Positions 41,120-50,469 of a stretch of 58,123 bases of DNA are shown here, one piece after another. The position numbers and the translations under genes were made by a program. Every line of letters begins with the position of its first letter. The first letter of the stretch is position 1. Below the pieces are notes generated by a model, which made no database searches, was not told the origin of the DNA, and saw nothing but the letters and a program-made list of their open reading frames with translations. The DNA comes from Lyngbya sp. CCAP 1446/10 (lineage in GTDB: Bacteria > Cyanobacteriota > Cyanobacteriia > Cyanobacteriales > Microcoleaceae), in NCBI RefSeq assembly GCF_026130175.1, contig NZ_JAIGNI010000036.1:1-58123 (forward strand), given 5' to 3'.

Positions 41120-43243
41120 TTAACTTTCAAGTCTTTCTCGAACAATTTTTTGATAAAAACCCTCTAAAGCTGTCACACAAATTTTATCGTCAAACAAATG
41201 ATCGTGTCGCTGACTCATGCGTTGTGCAACATCTCGCCGCCACTCAGAATCTAAACCCAAATTAACAGCAATTTGAATGTATTCCTCTTCATTTTGGGCA
41301 ATTGTGTCGGTTACTCCCAGCATTTTGAGAAAGCTATAAGCGTGCAGTCCCCGCATAAATTCTCCCGGACAGGTTACTATAGGTAAATTACAGGCGATCG
41401 CCTCCAAAGACGTATTTCCCCCCGACCAAGTGAAAGTATCCAAGAAAACATCGGCAAGAAAGTTAATTGCTATATATTCTTGTCGAGTTGCAATCGCTCG
41501 AAATACACAGTAATCTTCGCTATCGAGATTAACAGCAGCAAAAGCCCGCTTGAGCCGTTCCCGCAATAGTTCGCCACGCGGAAAAATAAACTGAGCTTGC
41601 GGAACCCGCAAGGCAATTTCTGCTAAAATAAAATCATATTGCGGTAAGTATTTGAAAGGCGCTTGGCAGCAAAAATAAATGACTGCATCTTCTCGAAGGT
41701 CAAAATCTAAGCGACTATTGTTTAATTCTCCGACGGTGGGTTTTGGGTAAGAAACGCCAATATTAGGCAACTTAATTAAGGTTTCTGAGTAATGCGATTG
41801 TGCATTTTCCGGTTCCATCAATTCGCTGGAAATAAAATAGTCAATGGTTGGCAAACCAGAGGTTACAGGATGTCCCCATGCCGAACATTGCACGGGCGCG
41901 AGGCGCAAAGCTGCTAATTGTATCGTTGGTGCATCCATGCCAATTTCAGGAAATACAAGAATATGCAATTTATCCTCAATAACTTGTTTGGCTACAGCTT
42001 CTAAGTCATGAGGAATGTGGCGAAATACATCACTATATTCGCGAAATTGTTCTGTAATTAAATCGGTATAATTACCTGTGTGGTAACAGTAAATTTCAAT
42101 GTTGTGTGTATCGGTATAACGCAACCAGCCAGTTAACCATAAAGTTCCACTGTAAGAATACAAGTAACTAGAAATATAACCGACTCTGATTTTGCTATTT
42201 TCCAGCAGTGGAGGCATGGGTTGCTGTTGTACCCACTGGGGATAGTTGGCTGCCATGATTTGATGAACTAAATTGGCATATTTTGATTGTGATTCCACAA
42301 CATTGTGGGCTTGATAGGCTAGGTAAAAATTAGTAAAACTCCTCAAACCGATGCAAGCATTTATTTTGTCTTCTAGAGTTATTAGAGATGTTTCACTAAT
42401 TAATTTTTCTAATTCTATGACAAATCTATCTCGGTAAAAATTAATTTCTTCTAGTGTATTGTAAATTATGGGCAATGTTAAGTGTTTTAAAAGTTTAAAA
42501 ACGTATTCATTCGGCAGAATATTGGCAGCCATTTCGGAGTTTGAAAGAGCTTGTTTTATACGTCCGTTTAGATGGAAAATTTTAATCAATTCAAAGTGCA
42601 GTTTTCCGGCTGTCGGGTAATGGCGAATTCCTTCTTCAACGATTGCGATCGCTGCTGTAATTTGGCTGAGGTTTCGCCAACAATCGCTGAAGTTAACAAA
42701 TAGTTCTACATCTCCTATATGGGATTGTGAAAACCTTTGATAGTGCTTAATGGCTTCTTCATATCTTCCTTGACGGTAGAGTGTGTTGCCAAAGTCTATT
42801 AACCGTGATGCTTGGGATTCAAGGGTTATATCGCTAAGTTTATCCTGTTGCAATACAGGAATTTTGTCAGCCCCGGATTCGGCTAGTGCTGTTTGGTTTT
42901 CCGCCACTAACTTAATTCGATATTTAATTTGTGGCAAAATATTTTCCCACTGGCTTTGACTGAGGTTTTCTAATAAAATAATTTCCGGTTCTGTGCTAGA
43001 ATCTAAATCTTCTTCCATGCAGAGATCCATAAGAATTCCTGACAAAATTAAATTAGCATCTAATTCAGATGATTCTATAATGTCGGTGATGTCTATTAAG
43101 AGTGCTAGATAATGGCTATCGGGATGAGTTATAATACTTTTAATGATTGCTGCTAACTCTAAATATAGCAATTCTTCTGGTTGGCTCCAATCGGGGAAAA
43201 TGAGCAAGTTTAATGGTTTGAGATTTAAGGTGGTTAGATCCAT
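41120..43243 (-). CDS. SPINDLY-type O-GlcNAc transferase (GT41) with N-terminal FPDWSQPEE module
   Basis: 707 residues. Residues about 10-135 are a module (LNLLIFPDWSQPEELLYLEL, then MEEDLDSS, QSQWENILPQIKYRIKLVAE) also found at the C-terminus of the protein at 48104. Tetratricopeptide-like helices follow (about 150-260: LYRQGRYEEAIKHYQRFSQS). The C-terminal half is a GT41 catalytic region: IRVGYISSYLYSYSGTLWLT, APVQCSAWGHPVTSGLPTID, IYFCCQAPFKYLPQYD and the nucleotide-site loop FSWSGG-like FTWSGGNTSLEAIACNLPIV. It should add HexNAc to protein Ser/Thr. The neighbouring pilin is the obvious candidate acceptor; that is inference. Confidence 0.88.
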   Translation of the reverse strand: MDLTTLNLKPLNLLIFPDWSQPEELLYLELAAIIKSIITHPDSHYLALLIDITDIIESSELDANLILSGILMDLCMEEDLDSSTEPEIILLENLSQSQWENILPQIKYRIKLVAENQTALAESGADKIPVLQQDKLSDITLESQASRLIDFGNTLYRQGRYEEAIKHYQRFSQSHIGDVELFVNFSDCWRNLSQITAAIAIVEEGIRHYPTAGKLHFELIKIFHLNGRIKQALSNSEMAANILPNEYVFKLLKHLTLPIIYNTLEEINFYRDRFVIELEKLISETSLITLEDKINACIGLRSFTNFYLAYQAHNVVESQSKYANLVHQIMAANYPQWVQQQPMPPLLENSKIRVGYISSYLYSYSGTLWLTGWLRYTDTHNIEIYCYHTGNYTDLITEQFREYSDVFRHIPHDLEAVAKQVIEDKLHILVFPEIGMDAPTIQLAALRLAPVQCSAWGHPVTSGLPTIDYFISSELMEPENAQSHYSETLIKLPNIGVSYPKPTVGELNNSRLDFDLREDAVIYFCCQAPFKYLPQYDFILAEIALRVPQAQFIFPRGELLRERLKRAFAAVNLDSEDYCVFRAIATRQEYIAINFLADVFLDTFTWSGGNTSLEAIACNLPIVTCPGEFMRGLHAYSFLKMLGVTDTIAQNEEEYIQIAVNLGLDSEWRRDVAQRMSQRHDHLFDDKICVTALEGFYQKIVRERLES

Positions 43244-43313
43244 TTGATAGTCTGTCCTGTATTGTTGGGTATTGTGGGGCTTTTGCTGTTTTGTGCGATA
43301 CGTTCCTCACCAG

Positions 43314-43505
43314 CTATCTCGGCTGCTGTTGCCATGCCCGCCAGCCTAGGATCGCAGCTAGGATGATACTGGGGGAAACCACGGCGATGAGGGCGTTTAA
43401 GTCGGTGGAGGGTATGGATAGGCTGGGCCCTGCGTATTTGATGGCAAGGGAAAGGGCGGCGGAGAAGCAGAATACTTTGAGGATGGGGCTGATGTTGGTG
43501 TTCAT
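43314..43505 (-). CDS. Small two-span membrane protein, 63 residues (hypothetical)
   Basis: MNTNISPILKVFCFSAALSL then AIKYAGPSLSIPSTD and LNALIAVVSPSIILAAILGW: two hydrophobic helices with a short periplasmic-type loop and a basic C-terminus (RAWQQQPR). It looks like a conserved small cyanobacterial membrane protein of unknown role. It lies 70 bp upstream of the SPINDLY transferase gene on the same strand. A decayed paralogue is at 40153-40231, which supports it being a real gene. Confidence 0.65.
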   Translation of the reverse strand: MNTNISPILKVFCFSAALSLAIKYAGPSLSIPSTDLNALIAVVSPSIILAAILGWRAWQQQPR

Positions 43506-43592
43506 GGATGTGCTGGTTGGGCGATCGAGTGGATGAAATGCCTTTCCATTTTATAATACAATACGCTTGGGTTAACGCTATTTGTTTCCCGG

Positions 43593-43674
43593 AGATCCCC
43601 CTAAATCCCCCTTAAGAAGGGGGACTTTGAACAACTTTTTGTCCCACCCTTTTTAAGGGGGGTTAGGGGGGATC
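43593..43674. repeat. Inverted repeat, GATCCCCCTAAATCCCCCTT family
   Basis: GATCCCCCTAAATCCCCCTT and AAGGGGGGTTAGGGGGGATC are imperfect inverted arms, with an inner AAGGGGGAC / GTCCCACCCTT. It lies upstream of the methyltransferase gene. A common type of dispersed repeat in cyanobacterial genomes. Confidence 0.75.
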
Positions 43675-43749
43675 TGGCTTAACTGAACCGTAGTGTTTTA
43701 TAATAGAGGATTCCACCGGAAAATTTAACGGCATCAAAAATAATTCAAA

Positions 43750-45066
43750 ATGAAAAATCAAGAATCTGATTTAATAGACCAAATTCGCCAGCAATTTGAC
43801 TATGCCCCTTTTCCCAGAATTCCCCTCGAAAAATCTCCTGACTCTGAGTATGAGTCGCTTTACCTGCACAACCTCGTAACTGCTTACTACTTCAGAAATC
43901 GGAAAGTTATCAATACAGAAGGAAAATTTATTCTGGATGCGGGATGCGGTAGCGGATACAAATCCTTAATTTTGGCTGCCGCTAATCCGGGAGCTAAAAT
44001 TGTGGGCATTGATTTATCAGAAGAATCTGTCAAATTAGCCCGCCACCGCTTGCAATATCACGGATTTGAGAATGCCGAATTTCATGCGATGCAAATAGAA
44101 GAATTACCCAGTTTAGGTTTGCAGTTCGACTACATTAATGCTGACGAAGTGCTTTATTTATTGCCCGACGCTGTTGCAGGATTGCAGGCGATGAAATCGG
44201 TTCTCAAACCTGATGGTATTATTCGGACTAACCTGCACAGTTCCATTGGTAGGGCGGGAGTATTTCGCGCTCAAGCTGCTTTCAAAACAATGGGATTGAT
44301 GAATGGAACCCCAGGCGAGTTGGAGATTGAAATAGTCCGGGAAACTATGGACGCGCTGCAAGATGAAATATGGCTCAAAGCAGTTAGTTGGAATTCCGCT
44401 CGCGCAAACGATGAGACGTGGATTCTGTCAAACTATCTATTGCTGGGTGACAAAGGCTGTAGCGTGCCTGAACTGTTTGCACTTTTGAGAGCAGCCGATC
44501 TAGAGTTTATAAGTATGCTAGCGTGGCGGCGCTGGGAGTTGATGGATTTGTTTAAAGATCCAGATGATTTACCCGCGTTTTTGGCGATGAGTCTGCCAGA
44601 AACTTCTGTGGAAGAGCGGCTGCATTTATTTGAACTGTTGCATCCCCAGCACCGCTTGTTTGATTTCTGGTGCGGGAATCCCGGCACTGAGGCTTTTGTG
44701 CCTGTTGCGGAATGGACGGAGGCTGACTGGCAGTCGGCGCAGGTGCATTTGCATCCTCAACTCAGGACTTCCGAGGCGAGGGAAGACTTGAGTAATTGCA
44801 TTGCCAGCGATACACCGTTTGAGATTAGTCGTTATATTATTGTGCCAACCTTAGCACCGGTGGCGATCGACAGTAAAATTGCTGCTTGCTTGTTACCTCT
44901 GTGGGATGGGCCACAGTCTGCGTTGTCCCTAGTCCAAAAGTGGTTGCAGAACCCAGCCAAGTCTGCTGTTAATCTAGAACCCGCAGCCCAGGAGACAGCC
45001 TTCGATCAAGTCAAGGAATTGTTGACTAGCCTAGAAGTCTTTCTGTACGTGCTTTTGGAGCGTTAG
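43750..45066 (+). CDS. Class I SAM-dependent methyltransferase with long C-terminal domain
   Basis: 438 residues. The Rossmann-like SAM site is FILDAGCGSGYKSLILAAAN (motif I) followed by KIVGIDLSEESVKLARHRLQ (motif II) and LQFDYINADEVLYLLPD. The N-terminal FDYAPFPRIPLEKSPDSEYE precedes it. The C-terminal 200 residues (LFALLRAADLEFISMLAWRR, HPQHRLFDFWCGNPGTEAF) resemble a target-recognition or partner domain seen in bacterial peptide or sugar methyltransferases, but I cannot name it. It lies 114 bp upstream of the pilin gene on the same strand. A role in pilin or glycan methylation is inference. Confidence 0.8.
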   Translation: MKNQESDLIDQIRQQFDYAPFPRIPLEKSPDSEYESLYLHNLVTAYYFRNRKVINTEGKFILDAGCGSGYKSLILAAANPGAKIVGIDLSEESVKLARHRLQYHGFENAEFHAMQIEELPSLGLQFDYINADEVLYLLPDAVAGLQAMKSVLKPDGIIRTNLHSSIGRAGVFRAQAAFKTMGLMNGTPGELEIEIVRETMDALQDEIWLKAVSWNSARANDETWILSNYLLLGDKGCSVPELFALLRAADLEFISMLAWRRWELMDLFKDPDDLPAFLAMSLPETSVEERLHLFELLHPQHRLFDFWCGNPGTEAFVPVAEWTEADWQSAQVHLHPQLRTSEAREDLSNCIASDTPFEISRYIIVPTLAPVAIDSKIAACLLPLWDGPQSALSLVQKWLQNPAKSAVNLEPAAQETAFDQVKELLTSLEVFLYVLLER

Positions 45067-45179
45067 TCGCCAGAAAAATTAAAAAAAATGGAGGGGATGA
45101 TAGCAAAGCCCGGGAAACTGGGTAAGTTACATATAAGAGTTAGAAACAAGCATTCCACCCCCTCAAGGAGACAAAAATT

Positions 45180-45713
45180 ATGAAGACCGAATTTAAAGCC
45201 AAGTTCCTGCAACACATCAACAAAAGAAGACAGGATCAAGGTTTCACCCTGATTGAACTGCTGGTTGTTATCATCATCATCGGTATTTTGTCTGCTATTG
45301 CTTTGCCTGCGTTCCTCAGCCAAGCTAACAAAGCCAAGCAGTCTGAAGCCAAGCAGTATGTCAGTTCAATTAACAAGGGTCAGCAGGCTTATTACGCAGA
45401 GAATACTAAGTTTGGGAGTGATGTTGCCATTTTGGGTCTAGGTATCAAAACTCAAACATCTAACTATACTTACGCAGTGGGAGTTCTAGCAGATGGATCG
45501 GGAGCTACGACCATTGGAAACCCGGTTCCTACGGCGGCTACCGCTCTCAAAGGATATGCTGGGGGGGTAGGGTTGGTTACTGCTGGCGAGGCAAAAACCA
45601 CCCAGAGCATACTTTGTCAGGTTTCGGGTGCGGGTGTTGGTAATGCTAATCCGCCTACTAATGATGGAACTCAACTCAGCTGTGGAACTAACATGGAACA
45701 AGTTACCAAGTAA
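45180..45713 (+). CDS. pilA: Type IV pilin
   Basis: 177 residues. ATG 45180 is preceded by CAAGGAGACAAAAATT. The class III-like leader ends in the prepilin peptidase site QG|FTLIELLVVIIIIGILSA: cleavage after G21, mature F22 and conserved E at mature position 5. The hydrophobic helix is followed by PAFLSQANKAKQSEAKQYVS, and the globular domain ends with a two-cysteine D-region (ILCQVSGAGVGN to LSCGTNMEQ). It is a major-type pilin for motility or attachment. Its Ser/Thr-rich middle (TATALK, TTQS, TIGNPVP) offers sites for glycosylation by the flanking transferases; that is inference. Confidence 0.94.
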   Translation: MKTEFKAKFLQHINKRRQDQGFTLIELLVVIIIIGILSAIALPAFLSQANKAKQSEAKQYVSSINKGQQAYYAENTKFGSDVAILGLGIKTQTSNYTYAVGVLADGSGATTIGNPVPTAATALKGYAGGVGLVTAGEAKTTQSILCQVSGAGVGNANPPTNDGTQLSCGTNMEQVTK

Positions 45714-45745
45714 TTGTTCGGCATAACAAGCATGGCTTGTTGACG

Positions 45746-45778
45746 AGAGCGGGTAGAACACAGAGTCCTACCCGCTCT
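45746..45778 (+). terminator. Stem-loop after the pilin gene (attenuator candidate)
   Basis: AGAGCGGGTAG (45746-45756) pairs perfectly with CTACCCGCTCT (45768-45778), loop 11 nt. ATTCTGT follows instead of a U-run. It may stabilise or partly terminate the abundant pilin mRNA and lower expression of the transferase gene 34 bp further on. Confidence 0.7.
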
Positions 45779-45811
45779 ATTCTGTAAAAACGGTTTTTAA
45801 CAGCTTAGTAT

Positions 45812-48043
45812 ATGGTTTCTAGTGATTTATCGGCTTTAGGATCTGATTGGCAGCAAAAAACTGATCAATTTCTGCTCCAAGGAAATTATGTTCAGGCGGC
45901 TTTGCTCTACGAACAGGCTATTGAAGAGGAACCAAGTGTCAAGTCCTACTACTGGCAGTTAGGGTTGATGTTGCTATTGCAGGGACAAGAGGTAGAAGCT
46001 CAGACTACTTGGCTGTTGGCAGTGGCAGAGGGAGAACCTGAAGAAATAGAGTGTTGGACCCAGGAACTAATACAGGTTCTGCAAACAGAGGCGGATAGAC
46101 AGCGGGATCTGGGTGACTATGCAGTGGCTTGGGCAATTCGGCAGCACATCAGGGAAATGAATCCTACGGATATCAATAACCTGTTGCATTCGATCGGGCT
46201 GTCTACCATGCTTGAGACATATACAGGAGAGGAATTGGTAGATATAGGTGTCATTGAGCTGCTCAAGTCAGAACCAGCAAACAGCGTAGACTTTGAGCTA
46301 TTAATGCAAGTATTGAAGAATGTTTTAGACAGGGGTCCGTTTTATCAGTCATCCTTTGACTTTACGGAAGCTAGTACAGCCCACGTCAAAGAAACCCTAA
46401 CTTTTTTAAGTATTTTAATACCATTTGTTTATAAGATTTCTTACTCGGCAAAGCAAGTGGAGTTAGCAGCACGCTTCACAGAGTTAGCCTTGATTGTGGC
46501 TCCAAAACATCCAGAATTACTGGCTGCTGTGTCTTGTTTTTATCAAGATACTGCCCAGTATACCAAAGGAATAGAAACTGCTAAGTTGTGCTATTCAGTT
46601 ATGGAAGGCTTAGCAAATAAAGTTTATGCTAATTTCCTGATTCTGCGAAGTTTAATGAGTGCTGGTGGCTATTGGGATGAATTTTGTTTAGCGTTGGAAA
46701 CAAACAAATCCCTGTTAGTGTCTTTGTTGGAGCAGCAACCGGACTCCCTCGGTTCAACCGCCACATCTCGCTTATTTTCAGCAGTCTTTTTTTTCCCATA
46801 CTTTCAGGATAAACCCGATGAAAATCTACAAATTCGCCGTCAAATAGCCCAGCTTGCTAAATTCAACGTTGAAAATTACGCTAAGGAAAAGATAGCTCAG
46901 TGCCGTAAGTGGCGAGCGCCTATACTAAACAGTGAGCCTAAAAAACGGTTAAAAATTGGATATATTTCTCATTGTTTACGCAACCATTCTGTGGGGTGGT
47001 TAGCCCGGTGGGTGTTTGAGTACCGCGATTTGGAGCGATTTGAAGTAAATCTTTACCTGTTTGGCTCTGAAATGAACCGCGACAAGTTAGAAGATTGGTA
47101 TATTAGCAAAGTTGATAAAGCTTATAAATTAGGATTAAACGGTCAGGAAGCTGCTGAGAAAATTTCCGAAGATGAAATCGATATTTTAGTCGATCTTGAT
47201 AGCATCACACTGACAACTACTTGTGAAACTATGGCCATTAAACCAGCACCTGTTCAGGTGACTTGGCTGGGTTGGGATGCGTCGAACCTACCAACTATTG
47301 ATTACTATATTGCCGATCCTTACGTTTTACCAGAATCTGCTCAGGACTACTATGCGGAAAAAATCTGGCGTTTGCCTCAAACTTACATAGCAGTCGATGG
47401 TTTTGAGGTTGGGGTGCCAACGCTGCGACGCGATAGTTTGGATATCGGCAGTGATGCTGTGATTTATCTTAGCGCTCAGAGGGGATACAAGTATCACCCC
47501 GATACCACACGACTGCAAATGCAAATTCTTAAAAGAGTACCGAATAGTTATTTCTTAATTAAAGGTTTGGCGGAGCAAGAATCAATCAAAAAGTTTTTTG
47601 TCGAAATTGCCGAATCAGAGGGGGTGGATGGGGACAGGCTGCGATTTTTACCGTTGGCAGGATCGGAGGCAGAACACAGAGCTAATTTGGGCATTGCAGA
47701 TGTGGTACTCGATACTTACCCCTACAACGGAGCTACAACTACAATGGAGACGCTATGGATGTGTGTTCCGATAGTAACCCGTGTGGGGCAGCAGTTTGCC
47801 GCTCGCAACAGCTACACGATGATGATGAATGCAGGTATTTCTGAAGGGATTGCTTGGACTGACGAAGAGTATGTAGAATGGGGAATTCGTTTAGGAAAAG
47901 ATGCGGCTTTGCGGCAGCAAATATCTTGGAAATTGCGGCAATCACGACAAACTGCGCCGCTGTGGAATGGCAAGCAATTTACGCGAGAGATGGAAAAAGC
48001 TTACGAGCAAATGTGGCAGATATATGTTGACAAAAATCATTGA
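45812..48043 (+). CDS. SPINDLY-type O-GlcNAc transferase (GT41) with N-terminal TPRs
   Basis: 743 residues. The N-terminal part has TPR-like helices (FLLQGNYVQAALLYEQAIEE, LGDYAVAWAIRQHIREMNPT) and a longer all-helical region. The GT41 catalytic half begins near 380: RLKIGYISHCLRNHSVGWLA, APVQVTWLGWDASNLPTIDY, VIYLSAQRGYKYHPDTTRLQ and DTYPYNGATTTMETLWMCVP. The last motif lies in the UDP-GlcNAc-binding site. It is 98 bp after the pilin gene on the same strand. An O-GlcNAc transferase of this type is essential for hormogonium motility in Nostoc punctiforme, which supports a pilus-related role. Confidence 0.88.
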   Translation: MVSSDLSALGSDWQQKTDQFLLQGNYVQAALLYEQAIEEEPSVKSYYWQLGLMLLLQGQEVEAQTTWLLAVAEGEPEEIECWTQELIQVLQTEADRQRDLGDYAVAWAIRQHIREMNPTDINNLLHSIGLSTMLETYTGEELVDIGVIELLKSEPANSVDFELLMQVLKNVLDRGPFYQSSFDFTEASTAHVKETLTFLSILIPFVYKISYSAKQVELAARFTELALIVAPKHPELLAAVSCFYQDTAQYTKGIETAKLCYSVMEGLANKVYANFLILRSLMSAGGYWDEFCLALETNKSLLVSLLEQQPDSLGSTATSRLFSAVFFFPYFQDKPDENLQIRRQIAQLAKFNVENYAKEKIAQCRKWRAPILNSEPKKRLKIGYISHCLRNHSVGWLARWVFEYRDLERFEVNLYLFGSEMNRDKLEDWYISKVDKAYKLGLNGQEAAEKISEDEIDILVDLDSITLTTTCETMAIKPAPVQVTWLGWDASNLPTIDYYIADPYVLPESAQDYYAEKIWRLPQTYIAVDGFEVGVPTLRRDSLDIGSDAVIYLSAQRGYKYHPDTTRLQMQILKRVPNSYFLIKGLAEQESIKKFFVEIAESEGVDGDRLRFLPLAGSEAEHRANLGIADVVLDTYPYNGATTTMETLWMCVPIVTRVGQQFAARNSYTMMMNAGISEGIAWTDEEYVEWGIRLGKDAALRQQISWKLRQSRQTAPLWNGKQFTREMEKAYEQMWQIYVDKNH

Positions 48044-48103
48044 TGGAGCTAATACGAATGAGTAGTTTGTGGAGCAACTGGCTGCACAAATTCGCTGCAT
48101 TCA

Positions 48104-50428
48104 TCAGTTACTCTCCTGCATAAAACGGTCTAGTTCAAATGAGGAAAGGCGATCTGCTTTAGCTTGTGCGATCGCCTCTGTGTTCTCATTCTCCAAGACA
48201 ATCCGACTGTGAAGTCGAGGTATCAAAGCTGACCACTGAATTTTACTCAACTGTCCAATCAGGGAAATTTCCAGCCCATCGGAAACATCTAAATCTTCTT
48301 CCATTAAAAGATTCATCACCACGCTAGATAAAGCGAGATTAGCATCTTCATCAGAAATATTGGTCGTGTCTACCAAAAGAGTTATGTTACTTTTGTCTGC
48401 GTGAGTTGCGATCGCCCTGACAACTCCCTCTAATTCTAAACCCAAAGACTCTTCTGGTTGCGACCAATCTGGGAAAACGATCAAATTAATATCTCTCAGA
48501 TTGAAAGGTAAGAGAGTCGCATTAATCAATGCAGCGCTCATAGTTTGCGCCATTTTTGACCAAGAAAACTTTTGCGCCCGTTGCAAACCAGCCGCAATCA
48601 ATGAATTACGGATTTTCGGCTTTTGTACCTCGCACAGTGCATCGGCTAAACCCTCAACATCCTCATCATTCACATATAAAGCTGCTTCCCCCGCCACTTC
48701 AGGAATCGACGCATTGGGACAAGTGATAACCGGACAACCGCAGGACATAGCCTCTAACACAGGCATCCCAAAACCTTCATATTTTGACGGATAAATCAGA
48801 GCTACAGCACCTGCATAAGCTAATCTCAATTCATCATCGCTGAGGTGTAGCTTATGCACAACACTTCCCAAAGTATAATTTCTCAAATCTCCTTCTAATA
48901 AAATTCCAGTCCCTGTACAAACAATCTCAAATCCTTGTTGACTAGCAAGTTTTCCAAAAGCCTGAAAAAACAAGATAATATTTTTATAATCAGACCCACT
49001 TCCGACTGAAATAAAGTAGGGTTTTGAGATACCGTACTTTATTTTAAAACTATTAATTTTTTCTTGACTCGCTGGCGCGAAAAGATTTTCCACTCCACAA
49101 TGAGCTACCGTTATAGATTCTAGGGGAATGTCTGGGAAAAATTTTGTCAAGTCCCGCGCTGTATTTTCTGAAATTGAAATATATGCAGAAGCATGGCGGA
49201 TAGCATGATGTTTTTCCCTCCACATCGGCTCATCCAAATTTGCCCGTAATACTTCTGGAATCATGTCATAAGCCATGAATACAGAAGGAGTTGATAGGGG
49301 TGTTGTGTAGTAAGTGGAGATAAATATATCGGCACCCTCTTGATCGCAGACTTGCTGTAGCATTTCCCTATCCGTTTCCCTTGTTTCGTAGTCGTAAGGA
49401 GGGATATTAAGGTATCTAATACCTGCAATTTTGGGAGATGTTCCCGCTCTATCAAGCACAATTATATGCTTACCAAAACCATTTTTTCCCCACTCTTCTA
49501 GGAGTGACTGCCAAACGCGGGCGATACCTGTTCTGTACAATTGGAAGAAGACACCGTCTACAATTATATTCACCGGGTTTGGCTCGTCGCTATCATTCTC
49601 GATTTGACGAGGATTTATATTTTCTGAATGCTGGCTAGTAGTGAATTTTTGAACAGCTTTTAAGTAATCATTCTGTAAAAGCGACACTTTATTAACCGCT
49701 GCTAATTCTCCTTTTGCCAATTGTTCAAATACATTGTCCGGCAGCTCTTTTTCAGTCAGCAAATGTAGAGACGAACCATTAGAATAAAGATTGAGATTGA
49801 ACTTAGCGGCAATGATAGCCAGAGATTTAGCTGTGTAAATAGCAATGTGTTGACCTTCGTGGAGCACGTAGTACCACCACTCATCAGGCTTAGGATTGCT
49901 TTCTGGCAGCAATTCGGTGCTGAATAAAATATTTCGGGATTTTTTTAATATGTCTTCCAATTCGCAAATTGGGTGAACTAGATGCTCAAACACTTCAAAA
50001 GCAGTCACTAATTCAAATGGGTTGTTTTCTGTTTCATCAATCTCAAAGCCTTGAGCAAAAAGATTTTGACAAAACTTGTCAAACCAGTAAAAATCAAATC
50101 CCGCATCTCTCATCAACCTGACAAATAAACCGTAGCCGCCTCCGTAATCAAGAAAATTTTCTTGATGATTGAAGAAGTTAAAAAGCAGAATTTTTGTAAA
50201 ATGTGAAAATGAAAGATTTCTATAAACTAAGCCAACATCACTACTTGCTATTGCCTGAGAATAAGCTTCGTCAAGCCAGTAAGGTTCCTCGGTTTGAACA
50301 AATCCGCAATTAGAACATTGAAAATAATCTATATCGTATTTATTTATTATTTTAGCGATCGCAAAATGACGGCTATCTGATTCACAAATTTTGCATTGCA
50401 CAGGCATAGCGCCTAATTTTGGGGTCAT
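48104..50428 (-). CDS. Methyltransferase-GT4 fusion with C-terminal FPDWSQPEE module
   Basis: 774 residues in three parts. (1) Residues 1-240: a zinc-binding start (C12, C15, C38, C41: CKIC, CSNCGF) and a SAM-dependent fold (FLDYGGGYGLFVRLMRDAGF, LVTAFEVFEHLVHP). (2) Residues 290-640: a GT4 glycosyltransferase with FISVGSGSDYKNIILFFQAF, ALIYPSKYEGFGMPVLEAMS and the ExFGxPxxE-type EGFGMPVLE. (3) Residues 647-774: the FPDWSQPEES / MEEDLD module shared with 41120. It converges with the TPR-SPINDLY gene. The fusion suggests that a sugar is added and then methylated on one assembled complex. Confidence 0.85.
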   Translation of the reverse strand: MTPKLGAMPVQCKICESDSRHFAIAKIINKYDIDYFQCSNCGFVQTEEPYWLDEAYSQAIASSDVGLVYRNLSFSHFTKILLFNFFNHQENFLDYGGGYGLFVRLMRDAGFDFYWFDKFCQNLFAQGFEIDETENNPFELVTAFEVFEHLVHPICELEDILKKSRNILFSTELLPESNPKPDEWWYYVLHEGQHIAIYTAKSLAIIAAKFNLNLYSNGSSLHLLTEKELPDNVFEQLAKGELAAVNKVSLLQNDYLKAVQKFTTSQHSENINPRQIENDSDEPNPVNIIVDGVFFQLYRTGIARVWQSLLEEWGKNGFGKHIIVLDRAGTSPKIAGIRYLNIPPYDYETRETDREMLQQVCDQEGADIFISTYYTTPLSTPSVFMAYDMIPEVLRANLDEPMWREKHHAIRHASAYISISENTARDLTKFFPDIPLESITVAHCGVENLFAPASQEKINSFKIKYGISKPYFISVGSGSDYKNIILFFQAFGKLASQQGFEIVCTGTGILLEGDLRNYTLGSVVHKLHLSDDELRLAYAGAVALIYPSKYEGFGMPVLEAMSCGCPVITCPNASIPEVAGEAALYVNDEDVEGLADALCEVQKPKIRNSLIAAGLQRAQKFSWSKMAQTMSAALINATLLPFNLRDINLIVFPDWSQPEESLGLELEGVVRAIATHADKSNITLLVDTTNISDEDANLALSSVVMNLLMEEDLDVSDGLEISLIGQLSKIQWSALIPRLHSRIVLENENTEAIAQAKADRLSSFELDRFMQESN

Positions 50429-50469
50429 ATATTAACCTTTGCTCTCACCTAAAATTTTAACTATTTACT

